Source of the DNA: Paraescarpia echinospica
Taxonomy: Eukaryota > Annelida > Polychaeta > Sabellida > Siboglinidae
Reading direction: 5' to 3'
Assembly: GCA_020002185.1 (NCBI GenBank)
Contig: CM034534.1
Location: forward strand, 65,440,717-65,504,716
Length of the DNA stretch: 64,000 nt
Part shown: positions 34,850-47,330 of the stretch, one piece after another
How positions within the stretch are numbered: the first letter of the stretch is position 1
Layout: each line of letters begins with the position of its first letter
Translations under genes and position numbers: made by a program
Notes under the pieces: model-generated
Told to the model about the DNA's origin: nothing
The model's database searches: none
What the model saw: only the letters and a program-made list of their open reading frames with translations

Positions 34850-35220
34850 TTAAATCATCGTGCGCTTATCATGCTCGGTGACTTGTTTGCGGCCGGCCAA
34901 TTCAGTCACGCGTGATGTGATCGGAGCAGCCACGCGCGATGAGATTCGACCGGCCGCGCACAGGGCCACGGACAGTGTTATCGGCAGTGGGGTCCACTGA
35001 CGCCGGGGCGATGTGCATCGACCTCGGCGCCTGTGATGGCATCTGTCCGGACCCAGGCGCCGTCTGTGGCCGCGCACCTGCCTTGACCGCATGCAGGACA
35101 CGGGCAGGGAGAGGGACAGCTCGGCGCATTGTGGGGATTGGCCGCAGGAGACGGGATACGTTTCCTTTGAACTTACCATTGTTATGTAATTTACTGTTCT
35201 TTGTGTAGGAATCCACGCGT
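34850..35220. other. GC-rich stretch with long spurious frames
   Basis: Locally CpG-rich sequence (rich in gcgcg, ccggcc) in an AT-rich setting, open in several frames on both strands. The longest minus frame (215 codons, extending to 35497) has Arg/Ser-rich sequence without recognisable domains. It could be a CpG-rich regulatory island; I do not call a gene. Confidence 0.35.
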
Positions 35221-37630
35221 GCAAAAGAAGTTGTTTGTTATAACGTGTTTCCCTAATAACATATTTATTCGTACTGCGATGTATAAAACACTCCAGATGG
35301 CATTGTGAAATGTGTCTGTCTTCCACAGAACGATATTTGTATATCACGCAGATGGAACTATACATTATGCTTGTTGGACTTCTAACTGATGAAAACATAA
35401 AAATTAAGGCTGCCACTTCAGGCCAAGTTATGTATAATATATTACCAGCGACTGGTTGCAGGTGCGTGTGCATGTCTTTTTGTATACACACGTGCAACAG
35501 AGACGTCTCGATTCAGCACTTGTTTGTGCATCTCTTGGCAGGAGGATATTTCTATCGTCTTTCAGGTAACTGATCCTCTAGTCACGACGATGTATGCGAC
35601 CCTGGCGTAATGATTACAATGGTCGGGACAGGTGACGGGCTCGCTGTCATGATGTCAACCAAATGGGTGCAGCAAATACGCGACAGTGTCCCGATCAGGC
35701 TTTGCCGCGATGATTTATTCGCCAGGTGTGCGTGCTGGCGACAATCGAAGGGTGCAATTAGACATGTTTAAAGGTGTGACTAAACGCGTCGTTGTTAAGG
35801 GGTGCTGTTGGTGGTTGACAAGGCTGCTGTAGAACTACGACTGGGGTGTCTTGAAGCGTTGCTGAAGGCAACGTCTCAAGGCAACCGGTCAAGACTGCAA
35901 TAAGTCACGGCAACAAATGCGAGCAGTTTAATGGAGTCTTGGCAATGTATAGGATATCATTAGACGACATCTGCGGGAACATGTCCCCAGGGTGTCGGTT
36001 ACACATTGACTCACACACTAGAAACCTATGTTTAAAAATCGCTGAATACGAATGCAGCAAGACCCAACAAAACAAGAGGCACACACAGATTGTACGGACC
36101 TCGTATGTCCGAAGATTACATTAAGGAAAATCCAAAGCGATTTTTATCGATTATCTGATACGATGTTAATAGGGGGGTTTGTATAATCAAAATAAGTAAG
36201 ATTTTTAGATCTCTTAGAAAATGTACAGTAACTACACTGTGGACCACGTTTCTGTAATATATTTACCATAAAAAATACTATGAAACGTGAAGTCGACAGA
36301 CCAATATATCACCGCAAATAAACCGTTACATGTCACCGTCAAATGTCAAGAATTTTATGTCACTAGCGTCCGTTGGATACAGGCCCTTAGGCAGAAATAA
36401 TGTTTGCCAGTCTTAAATTAATCAAAAGTGTACCTTTTAGCGTGCGAACGGCTTGCGTGGAAGCCATTCACGTCAACCACAGCCATTTTCATCAGTGCAG
36501 TTTTTCAATGATAAACCCGTGTCATTTGAGCCATTTATTTAATTAATACTAATCCATTCAATTTGTTTCACTACCAGTTGTGCCAATGTGTCATTAATGT
36601 GGGACCCTAGACTTGGAACTATAAGCTAATCTAGTGGCCAGCTGGCCTCTCTAAATTCCACCAGTCTTATCAGTTGTAATTTCCAGTCATGGCCAGTCAT
36701 CTGCCAGTCTTGAAAATGGGCAGACAGGTCTCTGGCTAAGCCCTTTGTTGGAAAGTGTTCATGACACATGCTGTATGTTGTAAAATGGTCGTGGTTTATT
36801 TCACCATGAAATCGTATATTTCTGAAAATAAAGTTATGAAAGTGACGATAATAACACGAAAGTGTGTTTAATTAACCGACGTAGTACAACCTACTAATAG
36901 TTTTAGTGTCGCAAAGAGCCATAGAACAGTCGCTCAGTTTGCCAATGACAATCGTTGTGGCATCTCCTCGAAGATCACGTGTCCATTATGGAGGAACCGT
37001 AACTTCTCATGGTGTGACGTCGACATTGTTGAGCTTAGCCAGGCACTAAACTGGTGCATTTTACCAGGCAGCCCTACATCTTCGTCAAACAAAGAAAGGT
37101 TGACGCAGTGGAGGTACAACCATGTCCACTGATCTTTTGATCTCAGCCGCGGTTGATATCGCGACAATTAAAATACCCCTTTAGGCAGCCTACTGCATTC
37201 TGTAAGTGTTCAACGGTGCATAAGTTTCGTACACAGATGTCGATGACCACAGTAGAGATTGCAGACCAGCATTCCTTTATTTCGCCGACTTTTACCGCAT
37301 CCGGACCGCGCAAACAGTCGGAATTTTCGTCAGTTCCGACTGCTCTGAGATTGATAACGCGAGTAGCGATTGTTGGCGACTCGCGCCGTCCTTTCATTCG
37401 CTCTACGTGAGCCGAGTTTATCATTCACTCTCACTCTCTTCACGGAATCACGGGTGACTGGCGAATAAAGAAAGTTCGTCGAGTTGAGATAAATCCTCGC
37501 GGTGACTTCCGCTGTGCGGGTAACATCCATTCAATGTGCTTTTAATCTGAACTCTGTCTCAAGCTGTTTCACCCCATCCAAACGGGTGGGAAGGTATCTC
37601 CATAATCCGAAACAGTCGATCATTAACCTG
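35221..37630. other. No gene or repeat recognised
   Basis: Ordinary AT-rich sequence; short open frames only. Confidence 0.5.
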
Positions 37631-37632
37631 TA

Positions 37633-37890
37633 CCTGCCAATCATCTCGAGTTTTCCGGGAGTTTCCCGGATTTGTTGTGAATCTCCCGGACTCCGGTAAA
37701 AGAATAATATCTCCGGGATTTTTGGTGAAGACTAAAATCTTCCGAAAAAGAAGGTAATCTCCCACGTTTTCGCTTCATACCTCTAACAGCACACCCCCCG
37801 TCTTCCGAAATCCAATGCAACATGCCCGAACTGATGAAACTCACGAACCATCTCGAAACCCCCAGATTTCAAAACTCAGTAGTTGGCAGG
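37633..37890. mobile_element. MITE, about 258 bp, with TA target duplication
   Basis: Left end cctgccaa preceded by TA; right end ttggcagg followed by TA. Inside the left end are cgagttttccgggagtttcc and related cgggagt/ctcccgga palindromes. Non-coding. Confidence 0.6.
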
Positions 37891-38487
37891 TATATTAGCC
37901 CTATTGGCCCATAGGTAAATTACGGCAAACTGCACAATTATTTGTAGCAGGATGGAGCATAACAGTTTCCCCTGGGGAAAGGATTTGGACCGTCTTACAA
38001 CGTATTACGATATCAACAGGTTGGTCGCTCGACTGAGTTCAGCTCGTTGACTTTCCTCGGGGCTTCCTTTACAACTGAACGGGTTTGCTAGAGCAGAATT
38101 GGTCTTTGATCGTGTCCCCCGGGCATCATCGAAGGTTCCGCTTCAAATAACCGAGGTTGTTTGATAAACAGGTGCGTTTGTTTGTTTGTTTGAAAACGCC
38201 CCCTGCTTGTTCGTTGAGATTACGTCAGTTAGCATGTATTAAGACAAAGACAATGTGTACCTAATGCTGAGTAAAGCTGCAGGGATTTCAATAGTATATC
38301 TTTAGCAACAAGGCAAACTAAATGGTAATGAAGCTTTTATGCAATTTAACATTTTAATGTTTGTGATGTCCAAAAGATACTGAATTAAGGCATTTGATCA
38401 GGAGATCCAGGCAATGAACTATCTCATAAAGGAAGACGAGTCAGATCATTGTTATATCTGATAAAAAACACTTTTCAGAGCACTCAC

Positions 38488-39806
38488 CTGTGTACATGTC
38501 ACTTCTGTCAAAATAGTTCCTATCTGACACTAGTGTCCGGCCGAACAGAACTGCTACAACATGCTTGCAGTGAGCTGTAGGGCCCTGACCAGCACCACAT
38601 TCACATTGTGCTTCTTACACCACCGCATCATTGTTGATGGACACATCTATTTTATAAGAGGCAGACTTCCTCATCTCTGCCCACACAACAGCTGACACAA
38701 ACCACTTTCCTTGTGTGTTGTCTGTGGTGGTACGCATATACCGCAATAACCTGAAGAAAACAATGTACAATATATATATAAAAATTGTGGAGTCGCACAA
38801 TACTGGGCCAAATTCACAACCAGCTTCTTTGCGGATAGTTCCTGTTGATAACATTTGTGCTGTATCTTAGGCCCATGAAGAAAGAAGAGACACAAAAAAC
38901 GCATCCTGCTGTTTATTGTTGTTAGAAAAAAATTGTGGTTGTGGACAATGTGATGGATAATGTAAGTTACAGTGTCCACCATTTCACGTCCAGAGTGCTC
39001 TGATCATTCTTAACATTTTAAAAGTCTTGGTTGGATTCTAATGAGGTACTAGCATCAGTCAAGCAAATTTTGATTTCTGAAGGGTTTCACTTTCTCATAT
39101 TTTAGATCATCAACTTCACTTGGCATTGCGCCACATAACAGTGAGTAAAGATATCTTATCTTCTTTAATTTTAGGTGTAGAAGTATCTTGGTTACCATCT
39201 AAGACTTTTTGTTTTTTGCACTTGTTTTTGCTATCCAGTCCTCTTTTTTGGCCCAGTATTGTGCTTCACCTATATATATATTTACCCAGACACATATATA
39301 ATGTAATATCAATAATAATTCACGAGTAAGGAGCTGTTAGGTTTCTTTTAAACTGGTTAATGGTCAGGAGTATACTAAATTTATGAGGCAGGGTATTCCA
39401 GAATACTAGTCCTGAGTAATTTATTGTTAGGTTTTGAATGTTTGTTCTTACATTTAACACATATAAATTTGCCAAACCTCTTACAAATAAGCTTGCTGGT
39501 ATCTATTGACAAAGAAAACTAGTATTTCATCAAGGCAGTATCATATTTGACAGGGACATACAAACTACAAAGCTCATATGGTTATTCGCTTTTACCTTTA
39601 ATCCTACAGTCCTTTTAGTTTAATGTTAAGATAACTCACCTTTCTTTGTATAGAGACTTGCTCTTTTCCCCCAGCTTCTTTCCATACTGGGATAAGTATT
39701 CCTCTAGACTCCCCAGTGTAAATTTGGGTAGTTGGTGCATACCACCATGTATGTCCCTATACATGTTATTCTGTGGCAGTTTCATGTTGAGCTCCTCTTC
39801 ATTAAC
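38488..39806 (-). pseudogene. SWIM zinc-finger gene fragment, two exons, in-frame stop
   Basis: Exon a, 39806-39640 (attttacag|GTTAAT ... AAAGAAAG|gtgagt), encodes VNEEELNMKLPQNNMYRD, QLPKFTLGSLEEYLSQ and KSLYKER. Exon b, 38750-38488 (tttcttcag|GTTATT ... TACACAG|gtgagt), joins in phase and encodes LLRYMRTTTDNTQGKWFVS, ASYKIDVSINNDAVV, a TAA stop, then EAQCECGAGQGPTAHCKHVV and AVLFGR. C-x-C...H-C-K-H is a SWIM-type zinc finger, of the kind found in uncharacterised invertebrate proteins linked to mobile elements. The stop falls just before the finger, so either a pseudogene or an unseen splice avoids it. Further exons are probably missing. Confidence 0.65.
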
Positions 39807-40074
39807 CTGTAAAATGAAAAACAATGACATTATCCCAAGTTATGTTCAATATGTGACTAAGATAAAGTATAATGGGTTTGGAGTAAGACTGCTCATGATA
39901 TAGAAGAAAGCACTGTGATCAGGCTGGGCTGATACCCCCGCATCCCTTTCGATAGTGTATGTTACTCCAAGGTTTTGTGCTTGTTTTTATGAAATATAGA
40001 AACACACCCTCCCATCTTTAGGTAAGGTACGGATGCATTTTATTTATCCCAACAGCAGAAACAAATTATACAGA

Positions 40075-40290
40075 GAGTGCGGCTAGTGTAGTGGTTAGCA
40101 GTGCTTAGCACATCCGCCTGGCATGCCAGTGCTCTGAGTTGGCTCTCAAAATTGGGGACTGTATCCCTCGTGACTCGGTGATCACATTAATGTCGGTCCC
40201 GTCTCAATTTGGGACGTAAAAGAACCATTGAGGACGACAAGTACCCTGGTAGTGACCACACTCAGTGCTAGCATATAAAGAATGAGACAT
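40075..40290 (+). repeat. tRNA-derived SINE-like sequence
   Basis: gcggctagtgtagtggttag and the following cacatccgcctggcatgcc resemble the 5' half of a tRNA with an A box, and gagttggctctca a degenerate B box. Behind it comes a non-tRNA body (tttgggacgtaaaagaacca, gacaagtaccctggtagtg). No intact tRNA fold is claimed. Confidence 0.45.
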
Positions 40291-41269
40291 CATAAGACCA
40301 TTACATTGTAACCACAATAACACAGACCAGTCAGTTAATAGAACATTGCCAAGTGCTGGAAACAACCAGAACTACAGATATGGAAACAAATACTAAGATA
40401 CAAATTTTACAATAACAATTTACATAATCTCAACAAAACACAAATCACTGTGGGATGGGAGACTCCACACTATGTCATCTTTAATAATATTCACTTAAAA
40501 ACAGCCTCCCCATACATGACAGACTGACTGACACTCACGCTTCATAGACGAGACTGCCAGACCTGGGGCTGAAGTATTCAGTACTCGAGTACATTTTTGA
40601 AGTACTTGTACTCATAAAACTTATGGGTCATGGACTCGTACTCATACTCATTGTACTCAGATTTTACGAGTACATTACAAGTACATCTGAGTACTTTCTC
40701 AATATGTACTGGGGAAAATAAATATATTTGGTTATAAAATGAAACTTTCCTGAAATATTTAAATGTGCAACTATTGTTTAAATACTTTGTTAATTCTGAG
40801 AGAATACCACCTTACCATCCCTACACATAGTACATCCTCATTCTCTGATAACCATGACTTATGATACACAAACATGGCAACAGGTAGCATCTTTTCCCAG
40901 TCAGAAACACCCTCTTCAGCAAACAATAATTGTAGGCTATCAGTTCAGGCCATAAACCTGTTTGTTTAATTGAGCCACCAGGTAGACAGGAAATGCCTTT
41001 GATGTAGTCTGGAGACCATGCCATTTGACAGTGGCTGACAGTGCTAACTGCTAAGAACAAGAAATGCCAGTCTTCCTCTGTAGAAGTAAGGTGGCTCAAG
41101 TCAGACTGCCTCCTACACTAGTAAATCCCATGCCAGCAGCCTGGCTAAAAAGTCCAAACGGGATGCTGAGCCTGTTATGTGAACATGTGCTAACCCTCTC
41201 AACAATTAGTAGTCTACGATCAGAAAATATAAACTGCAAACTTATAATATCAGCAGATTGCTGCTTGTA

Positions 41270-41494
41270 GAGGTGAACGAATACCTCAGTCAGCCAAGTA
41301 CAGATCATCACAGTGACCCACTGCAGTTCTGAGTTTACCAACTCTGGCTCAGTTGGTCCCTCACCATTCCGGCCCCATCAGCCCCAGTTGAAAGGGTATT
41401 TAGCATAGCCGAGAAGGTATTCTGCCCTGAACGGTGCAGCCTGACAGACTCAACCTGTGAACAACTAATGTTCATTCGGTGCAATGGCAAATAA
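41270..41494 (+). pseudogene. hAT transposase C-terminal dimerisation domain, broken
   Basis: EVNEYLSQPSTDHHSDPLQF is followed by TGA (41330-41332) where this family normally has Trp, then VYQLWLSWSLTIPAPSAPVE and RVFSIAEKVFCPERCSLTD, CEQLMFIRCNGK and a stop at 41492. SAPVERVFS and the L-M-F-I-R-C-N ending are hallmarks of the hAT dimerisation region. The upstream DDE core is not recognisable. Confidence 0.85.
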
Positions 41495-41754
41495 ATAAAA
41501 TCATACGATGCCACTGAAATGAATGCCAATTAAGTGAATTTCATTGTTGATGAAATAGAGGTTTTTCTTAGTTTTCGTCATAAAAAATGTATCAACTGCC
41601 ATTGCATATTCACTTGTGGTGAGTTATATAAATTAGATTAATTAAATAATTTTAAAATATGTTATTATTTAATATTTATATATTTTTTTATTTACTCATA
41701 CTTTTACTCGTACTCGTGAGAATGTACTCGTACTCAGCTTTTAGCAATATACTC

Positions 41755-41830
41755 GTACTGGCGTGATGTGTCCATTGGACGTTTTGCCAGTCAAAATACA
41801 CATACAGTGATACACTGATACAGATAGTAG
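41755..41830 (+). mobile_element. 3' tail of CR1/L2-like LINE nested in the hAT
   Basis: ggcgtgatgtgtccattgga cgttttgccagtcaaaatac matches the LINE 3' end at 21380-21423 with about two mismatches, and then runs into gatacactgatacagata, a short tandem tail. Severe 5' truncation is normal for these LINEs. Confidence 0.75.
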
Positions 41831-42559
41831 ATACTCATCCATCATCAAAGTACTCGTACTTGTACTCGTGAAAATGTACTCGGCCCCAGGTCTTGAGACT
41901 GCACTGAGCGTTTTATATACATATTACATGGATGTATATGTTGCTTTAACTGAATTGTTATCGTTGTAGTACGAATCAATATTATCATTGACGTTGATGC
42001 AATGACGGTCGAGTTTACGAAGCATCATCAATTATCGCTCACACACAGTACCAACCTACCTGACAATCAATTCGCATTTTCTGCTAGATTGCTTGGCACT
42101 TCGTTTCTTCAGTTCATCTTTGTGTTCTTTTAAAGTCCAACTTTGATAACACATAGCTCATACCGTGGGTGAAAAACGCTCGATATAAGTATTCTGTACA
42201 CTGCGTGGTGACGCTGGTGATTGACAGCACAATGCTTTGACAAGGCTTCACTTGCAAGGGTACCCAGTGATCTCGGCCTTTCGCGATCTCGGCCCGAGTG
42301 ATCTCGGCCTGTTTCCGAGTGATCTCGGCCTGTTTCGGTGAACTCGGCCTGTGACCTCGGCCTGTTTGAGGAGTGATCTCGGCCTGTTCGGGGGAATATT
42401 GTTGACCAGAAACGATAGCGGCATGAAATCGGCCAGTGAATTCGGCCTGTGCAGCAGTGAACTCGGCCTGTATAGCCAGTAATCTCGGCCTGTTTGAGTG
42501 ATGTTAGCCAGCGTTTTTTGTGCAACATAATTACATTGTATTATGTATTGTGATAACTG

Positions 42560-43940
42560 CTACATAACGTCCAATATGTTGCATGGTTGTTTTCGACAGT
42601 ATTTTTGTTTTGTTGGGTTATTTATGTGCAGCAGCGAACTCTACCTGTATTTCCAGTGGTCTCGGCCTGTTTGAGTGATGTTAGCCATACATTTGTTGTG
42701 TGTATATTGATGTATAGTTTTGTTTTGTTTGGTTATTTATGTAAGCAATTCGACATTATCATCGGCAATTTCTGCGTGATGTGTGCTAGTATTATAGTGA
42801 TTGCCGCCAAGATATCTACCACTGATCACTGACAGCAAATATAAATTAAATGCAAATAAAACTGACTTGATCATTATTGCTAAATCAATGCATACCTGTA
42901 GTTAACTTGATGTGTTTTCCCTACGCGTATTTTGAAACAGCATATCACGCCAGCAACCTCGGTGAGCAGGGGTGTCATGTAATAAACGTTTATATTAACT
43001 ACTTCGACTTGTAACGAAGTAGTTTTATCTAAGGTAACGCTACTTTTTACCTCGTTATTTTAATTTACTTCCGCGATATATTTTCGTTACTTTGTTTTCT
43101 GAACTCGCCTTATGGCGTTCCGCCCGTCAACAACATTTCATTAAATGTATTTAAGTTAAACAAATTAGAGCTACGGTAAACTATATTAACGCGGTGATAA
43201 CTGTCACTTGTTTGTGTGAGTATTGTAAAATCTTTGTGAACAGTAAATGTGGTGCGAGGCATTGACATTGTTTGTTTTGCGCCGACATCAATCGAATCGC
43301 TTCCCTTAATTCTGCCAGTCGTGACTTCCGCGAATAGGCTTTCTGCGACTTGCAAAGTGCAACTGAAATTCACACATAGGCTACGCCTTGCATAATAACG
43401 GGATTTATATGCTTTAATGTAGTGTAGCTAGTAGGGAAGATCAGTATGCTAACATCGCGCATTATACCATCTGTTGACAACTGGAATACTGCTTATGGAT
43501 TTTGAGATTGACCAATCCTTTTGTCTTGATGCGCCTCTGAGCTACGTTACCAATGATTTCTTGGTCTTGTCACCGATAACATGCTATTTGTTGGCACAAT
43601 AGGGGGTATTGTTTAAGGGTTTTGGTGAGCTTCCAAATATTAATAACGTTCCGACGCCTATCGTGTGGCACAATGTTCCGACTATGATTCGGGGCTAGTT
43701 TGTAGAAGACACAAGGCATAATGTAGACAGTTTGTATTTTATTAAGCACATGCAACAATTCCAAATCCAATACAATGCATAAATAAAAAACAATGCATAA
43801 ATGTAGTGATATAACAATGAACACAATACCTATAAAAAAAAGTGCAATCTAAAATATGAATGTGTGTGCGTGGGTGAGGGTAGGTGCGTGTGTGCCTGCG
43901 TGCGTGCGTGTGCTGCCGGTAGCTTGCTGGTTCGTTGTAG
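42560..43940. other. Interior of candidate transposon, no gene recognised
   Basis: Includes a further ccagtggtctcggcctgttt unit near 42654. Remaining open frames are short and unrecognised. Confidence 0.4.
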
Positions 43941-43949
43941 GATGCGTTC

Positions 43950-44523
<574 letters not shown>

Positions 44524-45056
44524 GAAAACATTGTATAGAACAAAGACTACGCAGTTGGTGGTTTTGTGTTCTCGAGCAATTGCCAGTTATTACCATGATA
44601 TCTCAGTATTTGAAATTTAGTATATTTTAGCATGTTTTTTAAATGGTAACGTAACATTGGCTGTGTTAAGATAACACTATTAATAAATATAGACCCATAA
44701 AATATATTTATCAGGTAACCTTTTCTGAGGTAAATTTAGATGTGTTCCTATAATGTGATACTTTCTGTCATAGAACTCCTAAACTTGAGCATTAGACATC
44801 TGTGTGAAGTTAAACATTCGTATTGCTTGCGTATTTTACGCCAGTGCACTTGTAGTTTGAATGATCACATAATTATAGTTTCTTGTAATATTTCATAAGT
44901 TTTGCGAGTACAATGTTATATTCGTGCTTGGAACTCACTAGCACGTATATATGTGTGGTACCGTATATGTCATACATGTTTTCTGTTTCCAACTAACTTT
45001 TCTGGTCTATATTTTTGGTAATAGGCGGTGACTAGTAAACAAGTCGACCTCGCATA

Positions 45057-45390
45057 CAATGATTACACCGTTCAAACAAAGCACCTGCTCTGTGAAACAA
45101 TACACGCCTAACAAGCCAATTGTCGTGGCTTCCTCACGTCTTAACAAATCAAAGACAAACAACATGAAGAAATCTGCTCAATAAAGCATTCCAAGAGTAG
45201 AGAGCTGATTACGGCCTCAACACATTCTCACAGCATACAAATCAAAGACAAACAACATGAAAAGATTTGCTCAGTGAAGCAATGCAGAAGTGGCAAGCCA
45301 ATTACACTTTAACACTTTCACACTTTCTTAACGGACACAAATCAAATATAGTGTTAACATGAAAAGATAACTAAGGGAGATTATGAAACA
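45057..45390. repeat. Degenerate tandem repeat, about 95-bp period
   Basis: aaatcaaagacaaacaacat recurs at about 45146 and 45239 and in variant form at 45339, with shared gctcaNtNaagca and agccaatta phrases between. Confidence 0.6.
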
Positions 45391-46135
45391 AATTACCATG
45401 ACACCTACCCTTTCTAACGTACATGTATTATTTTAAAGCTGATTCTTGTGTATTGTAATAATAAATTGGTTACGTAATTGTGACTTTAGCAATAACAACA
45501 ATAGCATAAAAATGGTTTTCCTAAAAATTAATTATAAATTGGGAAGACAACAACTACAGAAAACTACAACTTGAGACAGCCTCAATGTTCAAACTTGTGT
45601 AACTATTGACCTCAAACTTGGACAAATATTGACCGTTCATGGGATAAGCAATTGCGGTAAGGTAGGAATTAAGAATAAGATCACGACAGATCGTCAAAAC
45701 ATCTTTATTGCATTGCATATTGTAACATACAGATGGATGCAACTTCATTATTTCTGGTTAGCATTACTCTCATAAAAAGGCCGAGATCACTCCCCGAACA
45801 GGCCGAGATCACTGCCGCACAGGCCGAGGTCACACGGAAACAGGCCGAGATCACTCGGGCTGAGATCACTCGGGCCGAGATCGCGAAAGGCCGATATCAC
45901 TGTGAACCCTTGCAAGGGATACTTTAGTATTTGCAAGTTGGTGTAGTTCGCTAGGGGGCAGCACAACTGTCAGAAAGACTCAAAGGTCAACGAGTCTATA
46001 TTTGATATGATTATTTGTTGGAAACCGTATTCGGGTAGACTTTTGTGTGTCAACTTATTTGACCAAACATATTTAACCAAACGGCATTCTAGAGAATTAT
46101 TTGACAAAAATGTTGCACAATGACAGCGTAAATGA

Positions 46136-46201
46136 ATAATCGAAAGTCAGAATTCGACAATGTCGACGTAAATGGAAAATCGAAAGTCAGAATTCGACAA
46201 A
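46136..46201. repeat. Short direct duplication
   Basis: aatcgaaagtcagaattcga followed by caa occurs twice about 44 bases apart. Confidence 0.7.
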
Positions 46202-46673
46202 GTAGCATTGTGGAATTATGGCCCTAATATCGTTCCATATTAAAGGGTCTATTTGCCCCATTCATTGGGATGCACCTTGTCACGTATATAGTTGTCTCAT
46301 CTGACCACGAAAAGCGACGGGCTGTGGCGCGGCCACGGCGACCAATGCGAAGAACAACACAAATACGAACCTGATACAACATCACGTAAGTTCTGATGTT
46401 AACCAACTTGATATGGTCCGCGACAGAACGTCACACATACTTGTTTGTAGTCTCAGCCGAGTCATTGATCGCCGTAAGCGCACGGTTGAACACTATGCAA
46501 GAATCGAGATGTAGGTCTACTCGGATTTTCTTATTGGTATAGACACGGTTAATTTTTGTATGGTCCAACGATCCGATCAAAAAGCTCACTATGGTTAACG
46601 CGGCTATTATGCGTATATGACAATGATAGCGTACGTATGTAACGTAGACATGAGCTGATGGTATCATACTTAC

Positions 46674-47330
46674 AGAGAGCAGGCTATAAATCCAACAGTG
46701 ACGTCCCACCACCTGAAGTCGGCGGCTTGTTCTCGTCGGACACCGCCACACAAACAATATCCAGAGATTATCCACAAATGGCAATATCCACGTTGAATGT
46801 CATCCAATGTCGTCGGTAACTCCGATGTCGACGTACACTCGCTGTCAAAAACACCCGTCGGCTAACCAGAGCCTCTAGCAATAGCAGTGCCGCTAACACA
46901 CACACCGCTATCCTACCGCCACGCTCACTGGCACTCGTCTGACACCGTGACAAGGTGTGTCGCTCAGCCTACCTTACCGGGCGTCAGTGCGCATGCGCGT
47001 CGTGACGAAAGGTTGACAGCCGCGATCCGGCGCCGCGCGGTGGTGACGCCTGCGACACTTCGGCGAGTGCTGTATGCTTAGCTCACCCCAACCGTTCGCG
47101 CGTTCGACACCTTGCCCAACCGCCCTTCAAAGACAAGTCCTGGCCGATCAAACGGACTTCCGCGGGCGACAATCGCCTGCAGTGCACACATCTTTAATCT
47201 GTCGCTGGCGCAATTCGTTCCAAAGACACCCTCGTGAAAGCGACGGAGACAGCGCCAAGAACACGGCATTGGTTAAGATCTTGACAACGACATTTAAGTG
47301 ACAAACGGACGACACCTCGACGAGGTTTAA
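46674..47330 (-). promoter_or_regulatory. CpG-rich candidate promoter with NRF-1-like site
   Basis: CpG density rises sharply (gcgcatgcgcgtcg, gcgatccggcgccgcgcggt). tgcgcatgcgc at 46988-46998 is a palindromic NRF-1-type site. On the minus strand a strong donor CTCTCT|gtaagtatg at 46674 could end a non-coding first exon, which could be that of FGFR, 18 kb upstream of its signal-peptide exon. A divergent plus-strand gene is equally possible. Inference from composition and motifs only. Confidence 0.35.

Larger units (their letters stand above)
40558..41894 (+). mobile_element. hAT transposon remnant with exact 8-bp target duplication
   Basis: Left end cagacctggggctga, right end (other strand) aagacctggggccga. 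Both ends are followed by subterminal runs of gtactcg/gagtac motifs. The flanking octamer gagactgc is identical at 40550-40557 and 41895-41902, as expected for hAT. It carries a transposase C-terminal remnant on the plus strand and a nested LINE tail at 41.76 kb. Much of the transposase is deleted: 1.34 kb against a few kb for autonomous elements. Confidence 0.9.

Noticed and set aside
34850..35497. 215-codon minus-strand open frame
   Set aside because: Openness comes from a CpG-rich block that is open in other frames too; no domain, no signal peptide, and low-complexity Arg/Ser content.
40075..40290. Functional tRNA gene
   Set aside because: The A- and B-box-like segments are there, but no full cloverleaf or acceptor stem pairing can be drawn; SINE-like origin is more likely.
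45776..45926. Open frame with AEITRAEITRAEI repeats
   Set aside because: Translation of the 18-bp array at the right end of the candidate transposon, not a gene.
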